Part shown: piece by piece, positions 50,085-58,843 of the stretch
Layout: the number at the start of each line of letters is the position of its first letter
Position numbering within the stretch: the first letter of the stretch is position 1
Source of the DNA: Paenibacillus sp. MAHUQ-63
Lineage (GTDB): Bacteria > Bacillota > Bacilli > Paenibacillales > NBRC-103111
Length of the DNA: 64,000 nt
Reading direction: 5' to 3'
Assembly (NCBI RefSeq): GCF_028765165.1
Contig: NZ_JARADB010000006.1
Span: 186,001-250,000, forward strand
Made by a program: the position numbers and the translations under genes
The notes under the pieces: model-generated
Told to the model about the DNA's origin: nothing
Database searches by the model: none
The model's input: the letters and a program-made list of their open reading frames with translations, nothing else

Positions 50085-50579
50085 GTGTTTTTATACAATG
50101 CTTGCGCATGCCTTGTATCCGTAGGGGCTCTATATTCCATCCGATGGATTCCCCCATGCTTCAGAAGCATCGAAAAGCTGGTGTATTATATGGCTATCGT
50201 CGTCGCCATTGAGCAGCTGCATTCAGCGGTTCTAGACAATTTAAAATTGCTTGAATTTACTCCGACACTTGGAGCGTTTGTATTTTTCAAAATAAACCAG
50301 ATGATCCTTTACCCGATCGTTACGCTTTGGCTGCTCGTCTCGTTTTATAAACCGAATATAAAGTTTCCGCTCAAATTGCTATACATTTGCTTGTGGTTCT
50401 CAGCGCTTACCGGTTCGTATCACCTCTTTCAGGCCTTACATGTTCTGAAACTGACCGGTTGGAATATCGGCTATGCGATCGTCGTGTGGTACGCCGTTCT
50501 GTTGGAGTCTTACTGCTTCAGTCTTGTGTTTAGAAAATTGCTTGGAAAGCGTGATGCCCGTGATCCTCTATCCACCTGA
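50085..50579 (+). CDS. Small membrane protein, CBO0543-like (first of pair)
   Basis: 164 residues from GTG 50085, seven bases behind CAGGAGG. Five membrane segments (for example LVSVGALYSIRWIP, YPIVTLWLLVSFY, LLYICLWFSALTGSYH, GYAIVVWYAVLLESYCFSLVF). The tail (W-N-IGYAIVVWY) is analogous to the end of the next gene product (WKLGYSPFVYVVV), so the two are probably paralogous. Function unknown. Confidence 0.68.
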   Translation: MFLYNACACLVSVGALYSIRWIPPCFRSIEKLVYYMAIVVAIEQLHSAVLDNLKLLEFTPTLGAFVFFKINQMILYPIVTLWLLVSFYKPNIKFPLKLLYICLWFSALTGSYHLFQALHVLKLTGWNIGYAIVVWYAVLLESYCFSLVFRKLLGKRDARDPLST

Positions 50580-51072
50580 GCGTTTTGATCTGAACGAGTG
50601 GTTCACGTTGATTTCACTGGCGGTTACTTTAATCATTGCGTTTCTGCTTCCGAAACGGTTCTCCCCGGCCGCTATAACGGTCTACTGCGTATTCACCGTG
50701 TTCCTGTCCCAATCCGTGGATTCGCTGATTGCCGTGAAACCGTTCGATCTCTATGATGTCAGCGACAGTTCGAAATATGAAATCATCGATGCCGTTATTT
50801 ATTACGTCAACTATCCGCCCTATACGTATTTCTTTATGTATTTCTATGACAAATGGCAGCTCAAAGGCGTATGGCGCGTCTTGTATGTGGTTCTGTACTC
50901 GGGGCTTTCGGTGTTCTTCGAGTGGTTGGCTGTGTTATGCGGTGTTTTCAAGTTCAAGGGCTGGAAGCTGGGGTACTCCCCTTTTGTCTATGTTGTCGTA
51001 TTTGTGATGTACATCTTGGTCTATCATTTGACCCGGAAATTGCTGCATGAGGAAACATTGGAAAGCCACTGA
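50554..51072 (+). CDS. Small membrane protein, CBO0543-like (second of pair)
   Basis: 172 residues from ATG 50554, overlapping the previous gene by 26 bases. Membrane segments plus the central FDLYDVSDSSKYEIIDAVIYYVNYPPYTYFFMYFYDKW, a pattern recalled from CBO0543-family proteins of Bacillales. Translationally coupled pair; function unknown. Confidence 0.72.
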   Translation: MPVILYPPERFDLNEWFTLISLAVTLIIAFLLPKRFSPAAITVYCVFTVFLSQSVDSLIAVKPFDLYDVSDSSKYEIIDAVIYYVNYPPYTYFFMYFYDKWQLKGVWRVLYVVLYSGLSVFFEWLAVLCGVFKFKGWKLGYSPFVYVVVFVMYILVYHLTRKLLHEETLESH

Positions 51073-51085
51073 GAGGTGGCTTTTT
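51062..51085 (+). terminator. Terminator overlapping the stop codon of the CBO0543-like gene
   Basis: AAAGCCAC ... GTGGCTTTTT; the left arm lies in the last codons. Confidence 0.75.
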
Positions 51086-51167
51086 GGCGTGCAGGCGATT
51101 TAAAATTTCTCGAATAGCCGCAAAGATGATAAAATAAGGTGATGGGAAGGCAACGGAGGGGAAGCAC

Positions 51168-52376
51168 ATGGAATTTTCATGGAAACGAAATCTTGTTACA
51201 TTGTGGATCGGCGTATTTTTTTGCGGGATGGCGTATACCATTTCAATTCCTTTTCTACCAATCTTCCTGCACACGGAGCTTGGGATTGAGAAGGGGCTGG
51301 AAGCCTGGTCAGGCATCACATTCGGCATCACCTTTCTAGCTAGCGCTTTAATTGCACCCTATTGGGGATCGCTTGCCGACAAATACGGTCGCAAACCGAT
51401 GCTCATTCGATCGGGGTTCAGTTTAAGCGTTCTTTATTTTGCGACCTTTTTCGTTCACGATCCTTATCTGTTCCTGGTCGTGCGTATTCTTCAGGGACTG
51501 CTGGCGGGATTCGTTCCCGCGTCGATTGCGCTGGTCGCCACGAACACGCCGGAGAAAGAGGTCGGGTATGCGCTGGGCGTCATGTCCACGGCCGGCGCTG
51601 CCGGCAGCGTCATCGGACCGCTGGTCGGCGGGTTCGTCTCCCACTGGGTGGGAAACAGGGAGTCGTTCCTCGTCTCCGGCTGTGTCGTTCTGGTGGCCGC
51701 TTTCATCGGGCTGTTCGGCGCCAAGGAGAAGAACTTCAACCGTTCGGCGGAACGGTCCAGCGTATGGGAAGACTTGAAGTCGGCCGGGCATAACCGGTCT
51801 TTCATGGTCATCCTCGGCATCACCATGCTGGTGGCGACTTCGGTTATGATCGTAGAGCCGCTGCTTACGATCTATGTGCTGCAGCTCGGCGGCAGCCAAA
51901 GCTCTGCGTCGCTGAGCTCAGGGATCATCTTCTCGGCTGTCGGCGTAGCGACGGTCATTGCTGCGCCGAGGTGGGGCAAGCTGGGGCAGAAGCTGACCTA
52001 CTCCCGAACGCTGTTCATCGGACTGATCGGCGGCGGGATCGGCAACTTGCTGCAGCTTACCACGCATAGTCTAATTGCGTTCGGGATCTTGAGATTCAGC
52101 TACGGGCTGTTTTTTGCCGCTGTGTATCCGGCGTTGAACGCACTTATCGTGAAGTTCACGGATGCCGGCTTTCGAGGCAGGGCGTTCTCATTGAACCAAT
52201 CCGCCACGCAGTTAGGCACGATGACCGGACCGATGATCGGCGGCTTCCTGGGCGGGTGGATCGGCATTCCATTGGTTTTCGCGTTGAATGGCCTGGCGCT
52301 GATCGGGCTGGCCTTCTACTATAAATATCGCGGGCCTAAGCAGGCTGTCGCGGATGTTATTACGGCAAAAGGGTAA
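51168..52376 (+). CDS. Major facilitator superfamily transporter
   Basis: 402 residues, 12 membrane segments, GGGGAAG ribosome site. Family loop motif between TM2 and TM3 appears as GSLADKYGRKPMLIRSG; the TM5 antiporter-type motif region reads GAAGSVIGPLVGG, and the second half repeats as QLGTMTGPMIGGFLGG. These suggest a drug:H+ antiporter-type exporter (DHA1), close to multidrug carriers such as YitG/NorA relatives. Substrate unknown. Confidence 0.88.
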   Translation: MEFSWKRNLVTLWIGVFFCGMAYTISIPFLPIFLHTELGIEKGLEAWSGITFGITFLASALIAPYWGSLADKYGRKPMLIRSGFSLSVLYFATFFVHDPYLFLVVRILQGLLAGFVPASIALVATNTPEKEVGYALGVMSTAGAAGSVIGPLVGGFVSHWVGNRESFLVSGCVVLVAAFIGLFGAKEKNFNRSAERSSVWEDLKSAGHNRSFMVILGITMLVATSVMIVEPLLTIYVLQLGGSQSSASLSSGIIFSAVGVATVIAAPRWGKLGQKLTYSRTLFIGLIGGGIGNLLQLTTHSLIAFGILRFSYGLFFAAVYPALNALIVKFTDAGFRGRAFSLNQSATQLGTMTGPMIGGFLGGWIGIPLVFALNGLALIGLAFYYKYRGPKQAVADVITAKG

Positions 52377-52398
52377 GCGGATGCTTACTCTTTTTTTG
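52367..52398 (+). terminator. Terminator overlapping the MFS gene stop
   Basis: AAAAG-GTAAGC-GGAT-GCTTAC-CTTTT followed by T tract; the stop codon TAA lies in the left arm. Confidence 0.8.
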
Positions 52399-52451
52399 CG
52401 TCTGCCTGCCGGCTTGTTAGGCAGGCTGTGTTAGCGAGGTCCGCGCTGCGG

Positions 52452-52634
52452 TAACGGACAGGGAGGCCCTTATTTGAGGCAAAGGGGCCTCTTTATGAAT
52501 GCAACGGACACCGGAGCCGCTATTTTGCTCAAACGGGCTTGATTGAGCGGCGAATACGGCGAATAAGGACGCTGGTGTCCGTTAGAAGTGGAAGTCGCCG
52601 CTTATTGTGGGAATAGCGTCCGCTGTGTCCGTTA
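52452..52634. repeat. Four-dyad element, family A, copy 1 of locus 4
   Basis: 21-bp dyads at 52452, 52502, 52564 and 52614: offsets 0, 50, 112, 162, identical to locus 1. Arms read TAACGGACA... and ...TGTCCGTTA; centre contains GCTCAA...TTGAGC. The 877-bp gap 52377-53253 holds this locus, an anonymous stretch 52941-53080 and catabolite-site-like motifs. Confidence 0.83.
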
Positions 52635-52747
52635 GAACCGGGCAGGGCGTCGGCTTCAACGTCAATATGGATCGGCTTGCTCCGCCCCGCATTTCTCTAC
52701 CGGCTTGCCAGGCAGGCTTAGCGGTGTTAGCGAGGTCCGCGCTGCGC

Positions 52748-52930
52748 TAACGGACAGGGAGGCCCTTATTTGAGGCAAAGGGGCCTCTTTATGAATGCAA
52801 CGGACACCGAAGCCGCTATTTTGCTCAAATGGGCTTGATTGAGCGGATAAATCGGCGAATAAGTACGCTGGTGTCCGTAAGAAGTGGAAGTCGCCGCTTA
52901 TCGTGGAAATAGCGTCCGCTGTGTCCGTTA
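52748..52930. repeat. Four-dyad element, family A, copy 2 of locus 4
   Basis: Dyads at 52748, 52798, 52860 and 52910, spacing 50/62/50, displaced 296 bp from copy 1. The duplicated block includes upstream sequence (TTAGCGAGGTCCGCGCTGCG before both). Confidence 0.83.
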
Positions 52931-53088
52931 GAACCGGGCAGGGGCGTCGGCTTCAACGAGCGGATTCAACGCGTGAGCAGAGCGGGGGATGAATTCGGAG
53001 AGCGGAGCAAGTGTATGACCGGAGCAAGTGCGACCTTGTCGGTGGGGAAATGATCGCCGAAGAAAACGCTATTTCGCGCGCAATTTGT

Positions 53089-53116
53089 TGAAAACGCTTG
53101 CATTTAAGCGCTTTCA
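53089..53116. promoter_or_regulatory. Inverted pair of CcpA cre-like sites
   Basis: TGAAAACGCTTGCA (53089-53102) fits the cre consensus TGWAARCGYTWNCW fully. TGAAAGCGCTTAAA on the minus strand (53116-53103) fits at 13 of 14. They abut head to head, about 140 bp before the GNAT gene. Confidence 0.55.
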
Positions 53117-53253
53117 AGAGAATTTTAGAAAAAAACAAAGATTTTTGTGAATTTTAACACATTTTCAGCAGGATTCCGTACTTTTTTGTCGTATTTACTA
53201 ATTTACCACAAAAAAAGTCCTAACAAATTCATAGAGGATTGGGAGAGAACCGT

Positions 53254-53685
53254 ATGCATGTTCGTTCATTTCAGCTTAGTGATACGTCTTCGGTGACAGC
53301 ACTCTTAGAAGATGTTTTGTCGGAAACTTGCTATGAAGAAACGATGGAAGCTTTTGCTCGCCAGCTTTCTTGGGATACGGAGCTTGTGCTTGTCGCACAA
53401 GAAGAATCAGAAATCGTGGGCATGATCATCGGCACCATCGATAACAACAACGGCTATTTCTATCGCATTGCAGTTGCCGCAGAATATCAGCGCAAGGGTA
53501 TCGGCAAAGCATTGATCGAAGCAATGAAGCAAAGGTTCCTCCACCGGAACGTGAACAAAATTATGGTAACGGTCGACGTCCATAATGAAGTTGTACTCCC
53601 TGTATACGAGTCGGCAGGCTATAGCTCCAACGATTTTTCCCGTGCTGCGCACCGTCTGAGCATCGTGAAAAAGATCAGCGTATAA
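53254..53685 (+). CDS. GNAT-family N-acetyltransferase
   Basis: 143 residues from ATG 53254 behind GGGAGAG. Core acetyl-CoA-binding motif YRIAVAAEYQRKGIGKALIEAM, with EIVGMIIGTIDNNNGYF before and VHNEVVLPVYESAGY after. Transfers acetyl from acetyl-CoA to an unknown amine or protein. It is preceded by an AT-rich leader and the cre-like pair. Confidence 0.88.
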   Translation: MHVRSFQLSDTSSVTALLEDVLSETCYEETMEAFARQLSWDTELVLVAQEESEIVGMIIGTIDNNNGYFYRIAVAAEYQRKGIGKALIEAMKQRFLHRNVNKIMVTVDVHNEVVLPVYESAGYSSNDFSRAAHRLSIVKKISV

Positions 53686-53726
53686 GCTTGTTCGAACGGA
53701 AGAAATTGCATAGAAGCAAGTTGAGG

Positions 53727-53774
53727 AAAGCATATCGGTGCCGCCATTGCATTTGGGGGTCAGATATGCTTTTC
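53727..53774 (+). terminator. Terminator of the GNAT gene
   Basis: AAAGCATATC ... GATATGCTTTT hairpin with large loop. Confidence 0.7.
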
Positions 53775-53824
53775 TATATAATAGGGGAACTTATCGGCAG
53801 CTATCAACAGAGGAGCTTTGAGAC

Positions 53825-54379
53825 ATGGATATTTTCACGCCTTATGTGATAAAAAGCTTCAAACATGACGGACATCTACACCGGATGTGGCTCACGAATT
53901 GGCGGGTACCGCCGAGCATCCTGCATGCCGAGCACCTCCAGCAAGGGATGATGGTATTCATCAATAGCCAGACCAAAATACAAGAAGCGGACGGCAAGGA
54001 ATGGGTCAGCCGTATTCCGGGCGTATCTTTTTTCATCCCCAAGATGTGGTTCAACATTGTTGCACTCATTGAGGAAACAGGGGTGAGGTACTACTGCAAT
54101 GTAGCCTCTCCCATGTACGTGACTCAGCAGGTGCTGACTTATATCGATTACGATTTGGATGTCATTCGAATGCCCGACGGTTCCGTTCACGTTGTGGATC
54201 AGGATGAATATGAGCGCCATAAACTGAATTATCACTATTCTGCGCTTGTAGAATCCAAAGTGAAGGAAGGGCTGGCTGCGATTCTGGCGCTGGCGGGCAC
54301 GGACAAGCCGCCTTTTCAGGACGAGTGGGTCATGCATTACTACGAAGAGTGGGAAAAGCATAGGAACGGAGGAGCCTGA
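53825..54379 (+). CDS. Nucleoside tri-/diphosphate phosphatase, Ntdp (DUF402) family
   Basis: 184 residues. DUF402 signatures VRYYCNVASP and VLTYIDYDLDVIRMPDGSVHVVDQDEY, with Asp/Glu metal ligands. In Staphylococcus the homologue hydrolyses nucleoside tri- and diphosphates. It ends directly before the signal peptidase gene (0-bp gap), suggesting cotranscription. Confidence 0.9.
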   Translation: MDIFTPYVIKSFKHDGHLHRMWLTNWRVPPSILHAEHLQQGMMVFINSQTKIQEADGKEWVSRIPGVSFFIPKMWFNIVALIEETGVRYYCNVASPMYVTQQVLTYIDYDLDVIRMPDGSVHVVDQDEYERHKLNYHYSALVESKVKEGLAAILALAGTDKPPFQDEWVMHYYEEWEKHRNGGA

Positions 54380-54988
54380 ATGAGCTTCTTTGTAGGGCGC
54401 AATGAATCGAATAAAGCAGCTTCCAGTTCTGGAACCGGGAAGCAGACGGAAACCAGAAGCTTGACCCATGAGCTGTGGGATTGGACGAAATCCATTCTCG
54501 TAGCTCTTCTTGTCGTTATTCTCGTGCATCAGTACGGATTCAACCTGTCCACGGTTCACGGCCACTCGATGGACCCTACGCTGCAGGAGGGTGAATGGCT
54601 GTTCGTGAATCGGGCGGTTACGTACTTGAAAGCTCCTGGGCGCGGGGAGATTGTGATCCTCAAAGAGAACGAGGAGCATGCCTTCACACAGCATGCCTTC
54701 CTGGTCAAAAGGGTCGTCGCCGTCGGAGGCGACGAAGTGCAGGGCATCGACGGGGCGCTCTATGTGAACGGACGGAAGCTCGAAGAGCCGTACACGAACT
54801 CGCTTATCGAAGACGGTGATTTCGGTCCGGCGCGTGTCAGGGACGGCCATGTCTTCGTGATGGGCGATAACCGCCATGCGTCGGCTAGCGCTGACAGCCG
54901 CAGGTTCGGGGACGTTCCGGCCAGCATGATTCAAGGCCGTGCGGAGTACGTGCTATGGCCCTTCGCCATGGCCGCCAAGCTGGATTAA
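54380..54988 (+). CDS. Signal peptidase I
   Basis: 202 residues: one N-terminal membrane anchor (WTKSILVALLVVILVHQYGF) after a cytosolic stretch, catalytic Ser in HGHSMDPTLQEGEWLFVNR, catalytic Lys in LVKRVVAVGGDEV, and the box E VFVMGDNRHASASADSR. Removes signal peptides of Sec/Tat-exported proteins. SADSRRFG carries an extra Ala-Ser relative to the common NSxDSR, a minor variation. Starts on the base after the Ntdp stop. Confidence 0.94.
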   Translation: MSFFVGRNESNKAASSSGTGKQTETRSLTHELWDWTKSILVALLVVILVHQYGFNLSTVHGHSMDPTLQEGEWLFVNRAVTYLKAPGRGEIVILKENEEHAFTQHAFLVKRVVAVGGDEVQGIDGALYVNGRKLEEPYTNSLIEDGDFGPARVRDGHVFVMGDNRHASASADSRRFGDVPASMIQGRAEYVLWPFAMAAKLD

Positions 54989-55013
54989 ACCTATAGAAGA
55001 GAGGTGGGGGCGA

Positions 55014-56201
55014 ATGGCTCTTTCCATGGAGACAGCAACGAAAGCAGATATCAGCAGACTACAGCAAGAGATCGTGGAAGCCGCGCCGTCCCTCGGTATT
55101 GATAAGATCGGCTTCACGTCGGCGGAGCCGTTCACGGAATTGAAAGACATCCTTCTCCGTCACCGTGAGAAGGGGTTTGAATCCGGCTTCGAAGAGCCGG
55201 ATATAGAGAAGCGGGTGCGCCCCGAGCTGAGCATGGACGCGCCGCGGTCGATCATCTCCATCGCGGTGGCGTACCCGTCGAAGCTGGCGAACCCGCCGCG
55301 CTCGGAGCCCGGCGCGTACCGGGGGATCATCTCGCGCGCCTCATGGGGGCGAGATTACCACGATGTGCTTCGCGACCGGCTTGCGAAGCTGGAGGCTTTC
55401 ATCGCGGAACGGATGCCTGACGCGAGGCTGCAGAGCATGGTCGACACAGGCGCGCTGGTCGACCGGGCCGTTGCCGAACGGGCCGGGATCGGCTGGTCCG
55501 GCAAGAACTGCGCCGTGATCACCCCCGAGTGGGGATCGTGGGTATATCTCGGCGAGATGATTACAGATATCCCGTTCGCAGCAGATACCCCGATGATGGA
55601 CCAATGCGGCGATTGCACGATCTGTATCGATGCGTGTCCCACCGGGGCGATCGTCGGCCCAGGGCAGCTGAACTCATCCCGCTGCATCTCCTTCATCACG
55701 CAGACGAAGGGATATGTGGAGGACGAGTTCAAGCTGAAGATCGGCAACCGCCTCTATGGCTGCGATACGTGCCAGATCGTCTGCCCCAAGAACAAGGGGA
55801 TGAACTGGACGCATCATCCGGAATTCGAGCCTGACCCGGAGAAGGTCAAGCCGCTCTTGATCCCCTTGCTGACAATGTCCAACAAGGACTTCAAAGAACA
55901 ATACGGCCGCATCGCGGCGTCTTGGCGGGGCAAGAAGCCGATCCAGCGCAACGCCATCATCGCGCTTGGGAATTTCAAGGACCGTACGGCAGTGCCGGTC
56001 CTCAACGAGCTGCTGCAGGCCGATCCGCGGCCTGAGATCCGAGCGACGGCGGCATGGGCGCTCGGGCGGATCGGCGGCGAAGACGCGGCTGCGGCCTTGG
56101 AGAAGGCGCAGCAGGACGAGCGGGAGCCGGCCGTACGGGAAGATATTGAGAAAGCGATCGCAGCGGTTGCAGCAAGTTCAAGGGAGATGGAATCGACATG
56201 A
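55014..56201 (+). CDS. queG: Epoxyqueuosine reductase
   Basis: 395 residues from ATG 55014 (GAGAGGTGGGGG upstream). Cobalamin domain N-terminal (DKIGFTSAEPF, SMDAPRSIISIAVAY, GRDYHDVL), two 4Fe-4S motifs CGDCTICIDACPTGAI and CDTCQIVCPKN, and C-terminal HEAT-like repeats (~300-385: IIALGNFKDRTAVPVLNELL, RATAAWALGRIGGEDAAAAL). Catalyses the last step of tRNA queuosine synthesis, oQ to Q. ATGA overlap with ogt. Confidence 0.95.
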   Translation: MALSMETATKADISRLQQEIVEAAPSLGIDKIGFTSAEPFTELKDILLRHREKGFESGFEEPDIEKRVRPELSMDAPRSIISIAVAYPSKLANPPRSEPGAYRGIISRASWGRDYHDVLRDRLAKLEAFIAERMPDARLQSMVDTGALVDRAVAERAGIGWSGKNCAVITPEWGSWVYLGEMITDIPFAADTPMMDQCGDCTICIDACPTGAIVGPGQLNSSRCISFITQTKGYVEDEFKLKIGNRLYGCDTCQIVCPKNKGMNWTHHPEFEPDPEKVKPLLIPLLTMSNKDFKEQYGRIAASWRGKKPIQRNAIIALGNFKDRTAVPVLNELLQADPRPEIRATAAWALGRIGGEDAAAALEKAQQDEREPAVREDIEKAIAAVAASSREMEST

Positions 56202-56761
56202 CATCACGACAGCAAGCGGATTCGAACGTCCTTTACTATACGGAGATTAATTCCCCGATAGGCACGCTCCTGCTGGTTGCAAGCTCCAAGGGGCTCTGCC
56301 GGATCGCTTTCGGATCATTCGCAGATAACCAATACGAGCTGCGGCAATGGGCGGACCGCTGGTACGGCGGCTATGAGCTGCAAGAGCAAGCGTCCCGGCT
56401 GTCGCCGGCAGTCCGGCAGCTGGAGCAATATTTCAGCGGGGAACGCCTACGTTTTGACGGGGAAATGGATTTGCGGGGGACGGATTTTCAGAAAAAAGTA
56501 TGGGCGGCCTTGTGCGATATTCCTTACGGTACGACGGCTTCCTACAAAGATATTGCCGAAGCCATTCAATCTCCGAAAGCGGTCCGAGCGGTCGGCGGTG
56601 CGAACAATAAGAATCCGATTCCCGTCATGATTCCGTGTCACCGGATCATTGGCGCCGGCGGGGATCTGGTCGGTTACGGCGGCGGTCTGGACATCAAAGT
56701 GAAGCTGTTGGATCTGGAACGGCCTGTGGCCAGGACCGAAGCGGGCAGGGGGAGCCTATGA
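56198..56761 (+). CDS. ogt: Methylated-DNA-protein-cysteine methyltransferase
   Basis: 187 residues. Active-site VMIPCHRIIGAGGDLVGYGGGLDIK, HTH region FQKKVWAALCDIPYGTTASYKDIAEAIQSPKAVRAVGGANNKNP. It removes methyl groups from O6-methylguanine by irreversible transfer to Cys. Overlaps queG and the HD-GYP gene by ATGA at both ends, giving a coupled three-gene run. Confidence 0.95.
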   Translation: MTSRQQADSNVLYYTEINSPIGTLLLVASSKGLCRIAFGSFADNQYELRQWADRWYGGYELQEQASRLSPAVRQLEQYFSGERLRFDGEMDLRGTDFQKKVWAALCDIPYGTTASYKDIAEAIQSPKAVRAVGGANNKNPIPVMIPCHRIIGAGGDLVGYGGGLDIKVKLLDLERPVARTEAGRGSL

Positions 56762-57789
56762 AATACGTACATCTGGATACCGTGGAGCCGGGGCAATATT
56801 TGGGGCGCACCATTTTCGCCGGCAATGGATCGATTCTGCTTTCCGAAGGTGTGCAGCTGACGGTCTTCATGATTAATACGATGAACCGGATCGGCATTAC
56901 GATGGTGTATATCAAGGATCCCAATCTGGAAGATGTGGAGATTCCGGAGCTCCTTTCGGAGGAGACGAAACGCATCGTCATGCAGCAGATGGGGCAGACC
57001 TTCGCCGCGATCCGCTCGGGCAAGGAATTCAATTCCCGTGCCATGAGCATTTCGATCGACACGCTGCTGGATGAAGTGATGAAGAACCGTGACGTGCTCG
57101 TCCAGTTGACCGATATCCGGACGAAAGATAACGAGAAGTACGTTCATGCGACGAACGTCTGTATGATGTCCGTTCTCATAGGGATCAATATGGGCTTTAA
57201 CGTGACGCAGCTGAAAGAACTGGCCATCGGCGCACTCCTGCACGACATCGGCAAGGTTGAATTAACCTATGACGACGAATCGCCGGATGAGCGGAAGCAC
57301 CATACTTGGCGGGGGTTTGAGCTCCTGAAGAACAAACGCGAGTTCAGTCTGCTCATCGCCCATGTCGCATTCCAACATCATGAAGCGTTAGACGGCGGCG
57401 GCATACCGAGAGGGTTGACCAGCGATGAGATTCATCTTTATGCGAAAATAACGGCAGTTGCGAATATGTACGATAATCTGTTATCCGGAGATTCGGAAGG
57501 GCGGCGTTTGCTGCCGTATGAGGCTTGCGAGCATATGATGGCTTTGGCGGGCACGAAGCTGGACCGGGAGGTTCTCATTCAATTTCTGAAAACCGTGTCC
57601 ATCTACCCGACGGGAGCTTCCGTACGGTTGTCGAACCGGGAGACCGGGGTCGTTGTCGGCCAGCATCGCGGGCTGCCGAGCCGTCCGATCGTACGCATTG
57701 TGAAGCAGGACCAGTCGGATAACCAGCTGGAAATCAAGGAGCTCGATCTGGCGAAGCATACGACGTTGTTCATTGAGCAAGTGCTGTAA
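56758..57789 (+). CDS. HD-GYP domain protein, variant GYP motif
   Basis: 343 residues from ATG 56758 (ATGA overlap with ogt). N-terminal domain as in the 43835 protein (YVHLDTVEPGQYLGRTIFAGNGSILLSEG). HD part ALLHDIGKVELTYDD is canonical. The GYP segment reads HHEALDGGGIPRGLTSDEIHLYAK, with GIP in place of GYP. So the two HD-GYP proteins deviate at different signature positions. Likely c-di-GMP hydrolysis, with reduced certainty. Coupling to DNA repair and queuosine genes is probably incidental. Confidence 0.85.
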   Translation: MKYVHLDTVEPGQYLGRTIFAGNGSILLSEGVQLTVFMINTMNRIGITMVYIKDPNLEDVEIPELLSEETKRIVMQQMGQTFAAIRSGKEFNSRAMSISIDTLLDEVMKNRDVLVQLTDIRTKDNEKYVHATNVCMMSVLIGINMGFNVTQLKELAIGALLHDIGKVELTYDDESPDERKHHTWRGFELLKNKREFSLLIAHVAFQHHEALDGGGIPRGLTSDEIHLYAKITAVANMYDNLLSGDSEGRRLLPYEACEHMMALAGTKLDREVLIQFLKTVSIYPTGASVRLSNRETGVVVGQHRGLPSRPIVRIVKQDQSDNQLEIKELDLAKHTTLFIEQVL

Positions 57790-57881
57790 AATGCAGCCAG
57801 GCCATTTGTAAACTATTCGGCAGAAATGATATGATAAAGCAAGCAATCTATACACCATTTACACTTGCAGGGGGCATACTT

Positions 57882-58091
57882 ATGTGGAGTTACATCATTC
57901 CCATTCTCACGTTGATTGTGGGCTTAGTGGGCGGATTTTTCATCGGCGTCTTCTATTTGAAGAGACAGCTGGAAGCGATGCAAAGCAATCCGGAAATGCT
58001 GGCCAAGATGGCCAAGCAAATGGGCTATAACATGAATAAACAGCAAATCAACAAGGCGCAGCAAATGATGAAAAACCAAAAGTGGAAATAA
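57882..58091 (+). CDS. YneF-family small membrane protein
   Basis: 69 residues from ATG 57882 (GCAGGGGGC upstream): one N-terminal membrane helix (IIPILTLIVGLVGGFFIGVFYLKRQL) and a cytosolic helix with MAKQMGYNMNKQQINKAQQMMKN, the diagnostic YneF/UPF0154 tail. Function not established. Confidence 0.92.
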   Translation: MWSYIIPILTLIVGLVGGFFIGVFYLKRQLEAMQSNPEMLAKMAKQMGYNMNKQQINKAQQMMKNQKWK

Positions 58092-58223
58092 TACAAGAGC
58101 GATAACTACTCCAGAGGGCTTTGCTGACCAACCGTTCGACCGGCGGGCAGTACGAGCCCTTCCTATTATGGCCGGACAGCATGAAATTAGGACATACCAG
58201 TACGATTCAGAGGTGGCTAGTCG

Positions 58224-58802
58224 ATGGCAAGCAACAAAGACCGCATCTTGGAGGCCGCGATGGAACTATTTCATGATCATGGCTTCCAGGGGACGGGACT
58301 AGAGGATATTTTGTCGAGCAGCGGAGTATGCAAAAGTAATTTTTATTATCATTTCAAAAGCAAAGAAGAACTGGGCATAAGGGTCATTGAGCGCAAGGTG
58401 CAAGAAATGAGACAGTCCGTTATGGAGCCGAGCCTGGGGAATAGCAAGCTTTCGCCGAAGCAGCGCGTGCTGGCCTTATTCGAACGTATGATCACCTTCT
58501 GCGAGCAGCATGAATGCCGCAAAGGCTGCTTCTTCGGCAACTTGGCGCTGGAGCTGAGCGACAGCTCGGAGGAGCTGCGTAAGCCGCTTAGCGGTTTCTT
58601 CAGCGAGCTGGCGGCAGAGGTGGAAGCTTGCCTGCAGGAAGGACGTAAGCAGGGGGAGCTGTCGCTGCAGGGATTGACCCCGGTGGAGCTGGCGACGCCG
58701 ATCGTTTCCTTGCTGGAAGGCGGCATGCTGTTGGCCAAAACGCACAAGGACAGCAAGGCGATGCGGGACGGGATCAAGGTGTTAACGGTGTGCATGGGCT
58801 GA
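58224..58802 (+). CDS. TetR-family regulator
   Basis: 192 residues: N-terminal HTH (ILEAAMELFHDHGFQGTGLEDILSSSGVCKSNFYYHFKSKEELG), helical ligand domain with HECRKGCFFGNLALELSD, a pattern of the TetR_C_6-type. The gene overlaps the longest folE frame, and its stop is 42 bp before the chosen folE ATG; whether it controls folE is unknown. Confidence 0.92.
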   Translation: MASNKDRILEAAMELFHDHGFQGTGLEDILSSSGVCKSNFYYHFKSKEELGIRVIERKVQEMRQSVMEPSLGNSKLSPKQRVLALFERMITFCEQHECRKGCFFGNLALELSDSSEELRKPLSGFFSELAAEVEACLQEGRKQGELSLQGLTPVELATPIVSLLEGGMLLAKTHKDSKAMRDGIKVLTVCMG

Positions 58803-58843
58803 GGTTTATGAGAAGAGGATATGAGAAGAGGAGTGGAGAGAAG

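Noticed and set aside
50085..51072. Overlapping small gene pair as toxin-antitoxin
   Set aside because: Both products are multi-pass membrane proteins of CBO0543-like pattern; no toxin or antitoxin features.
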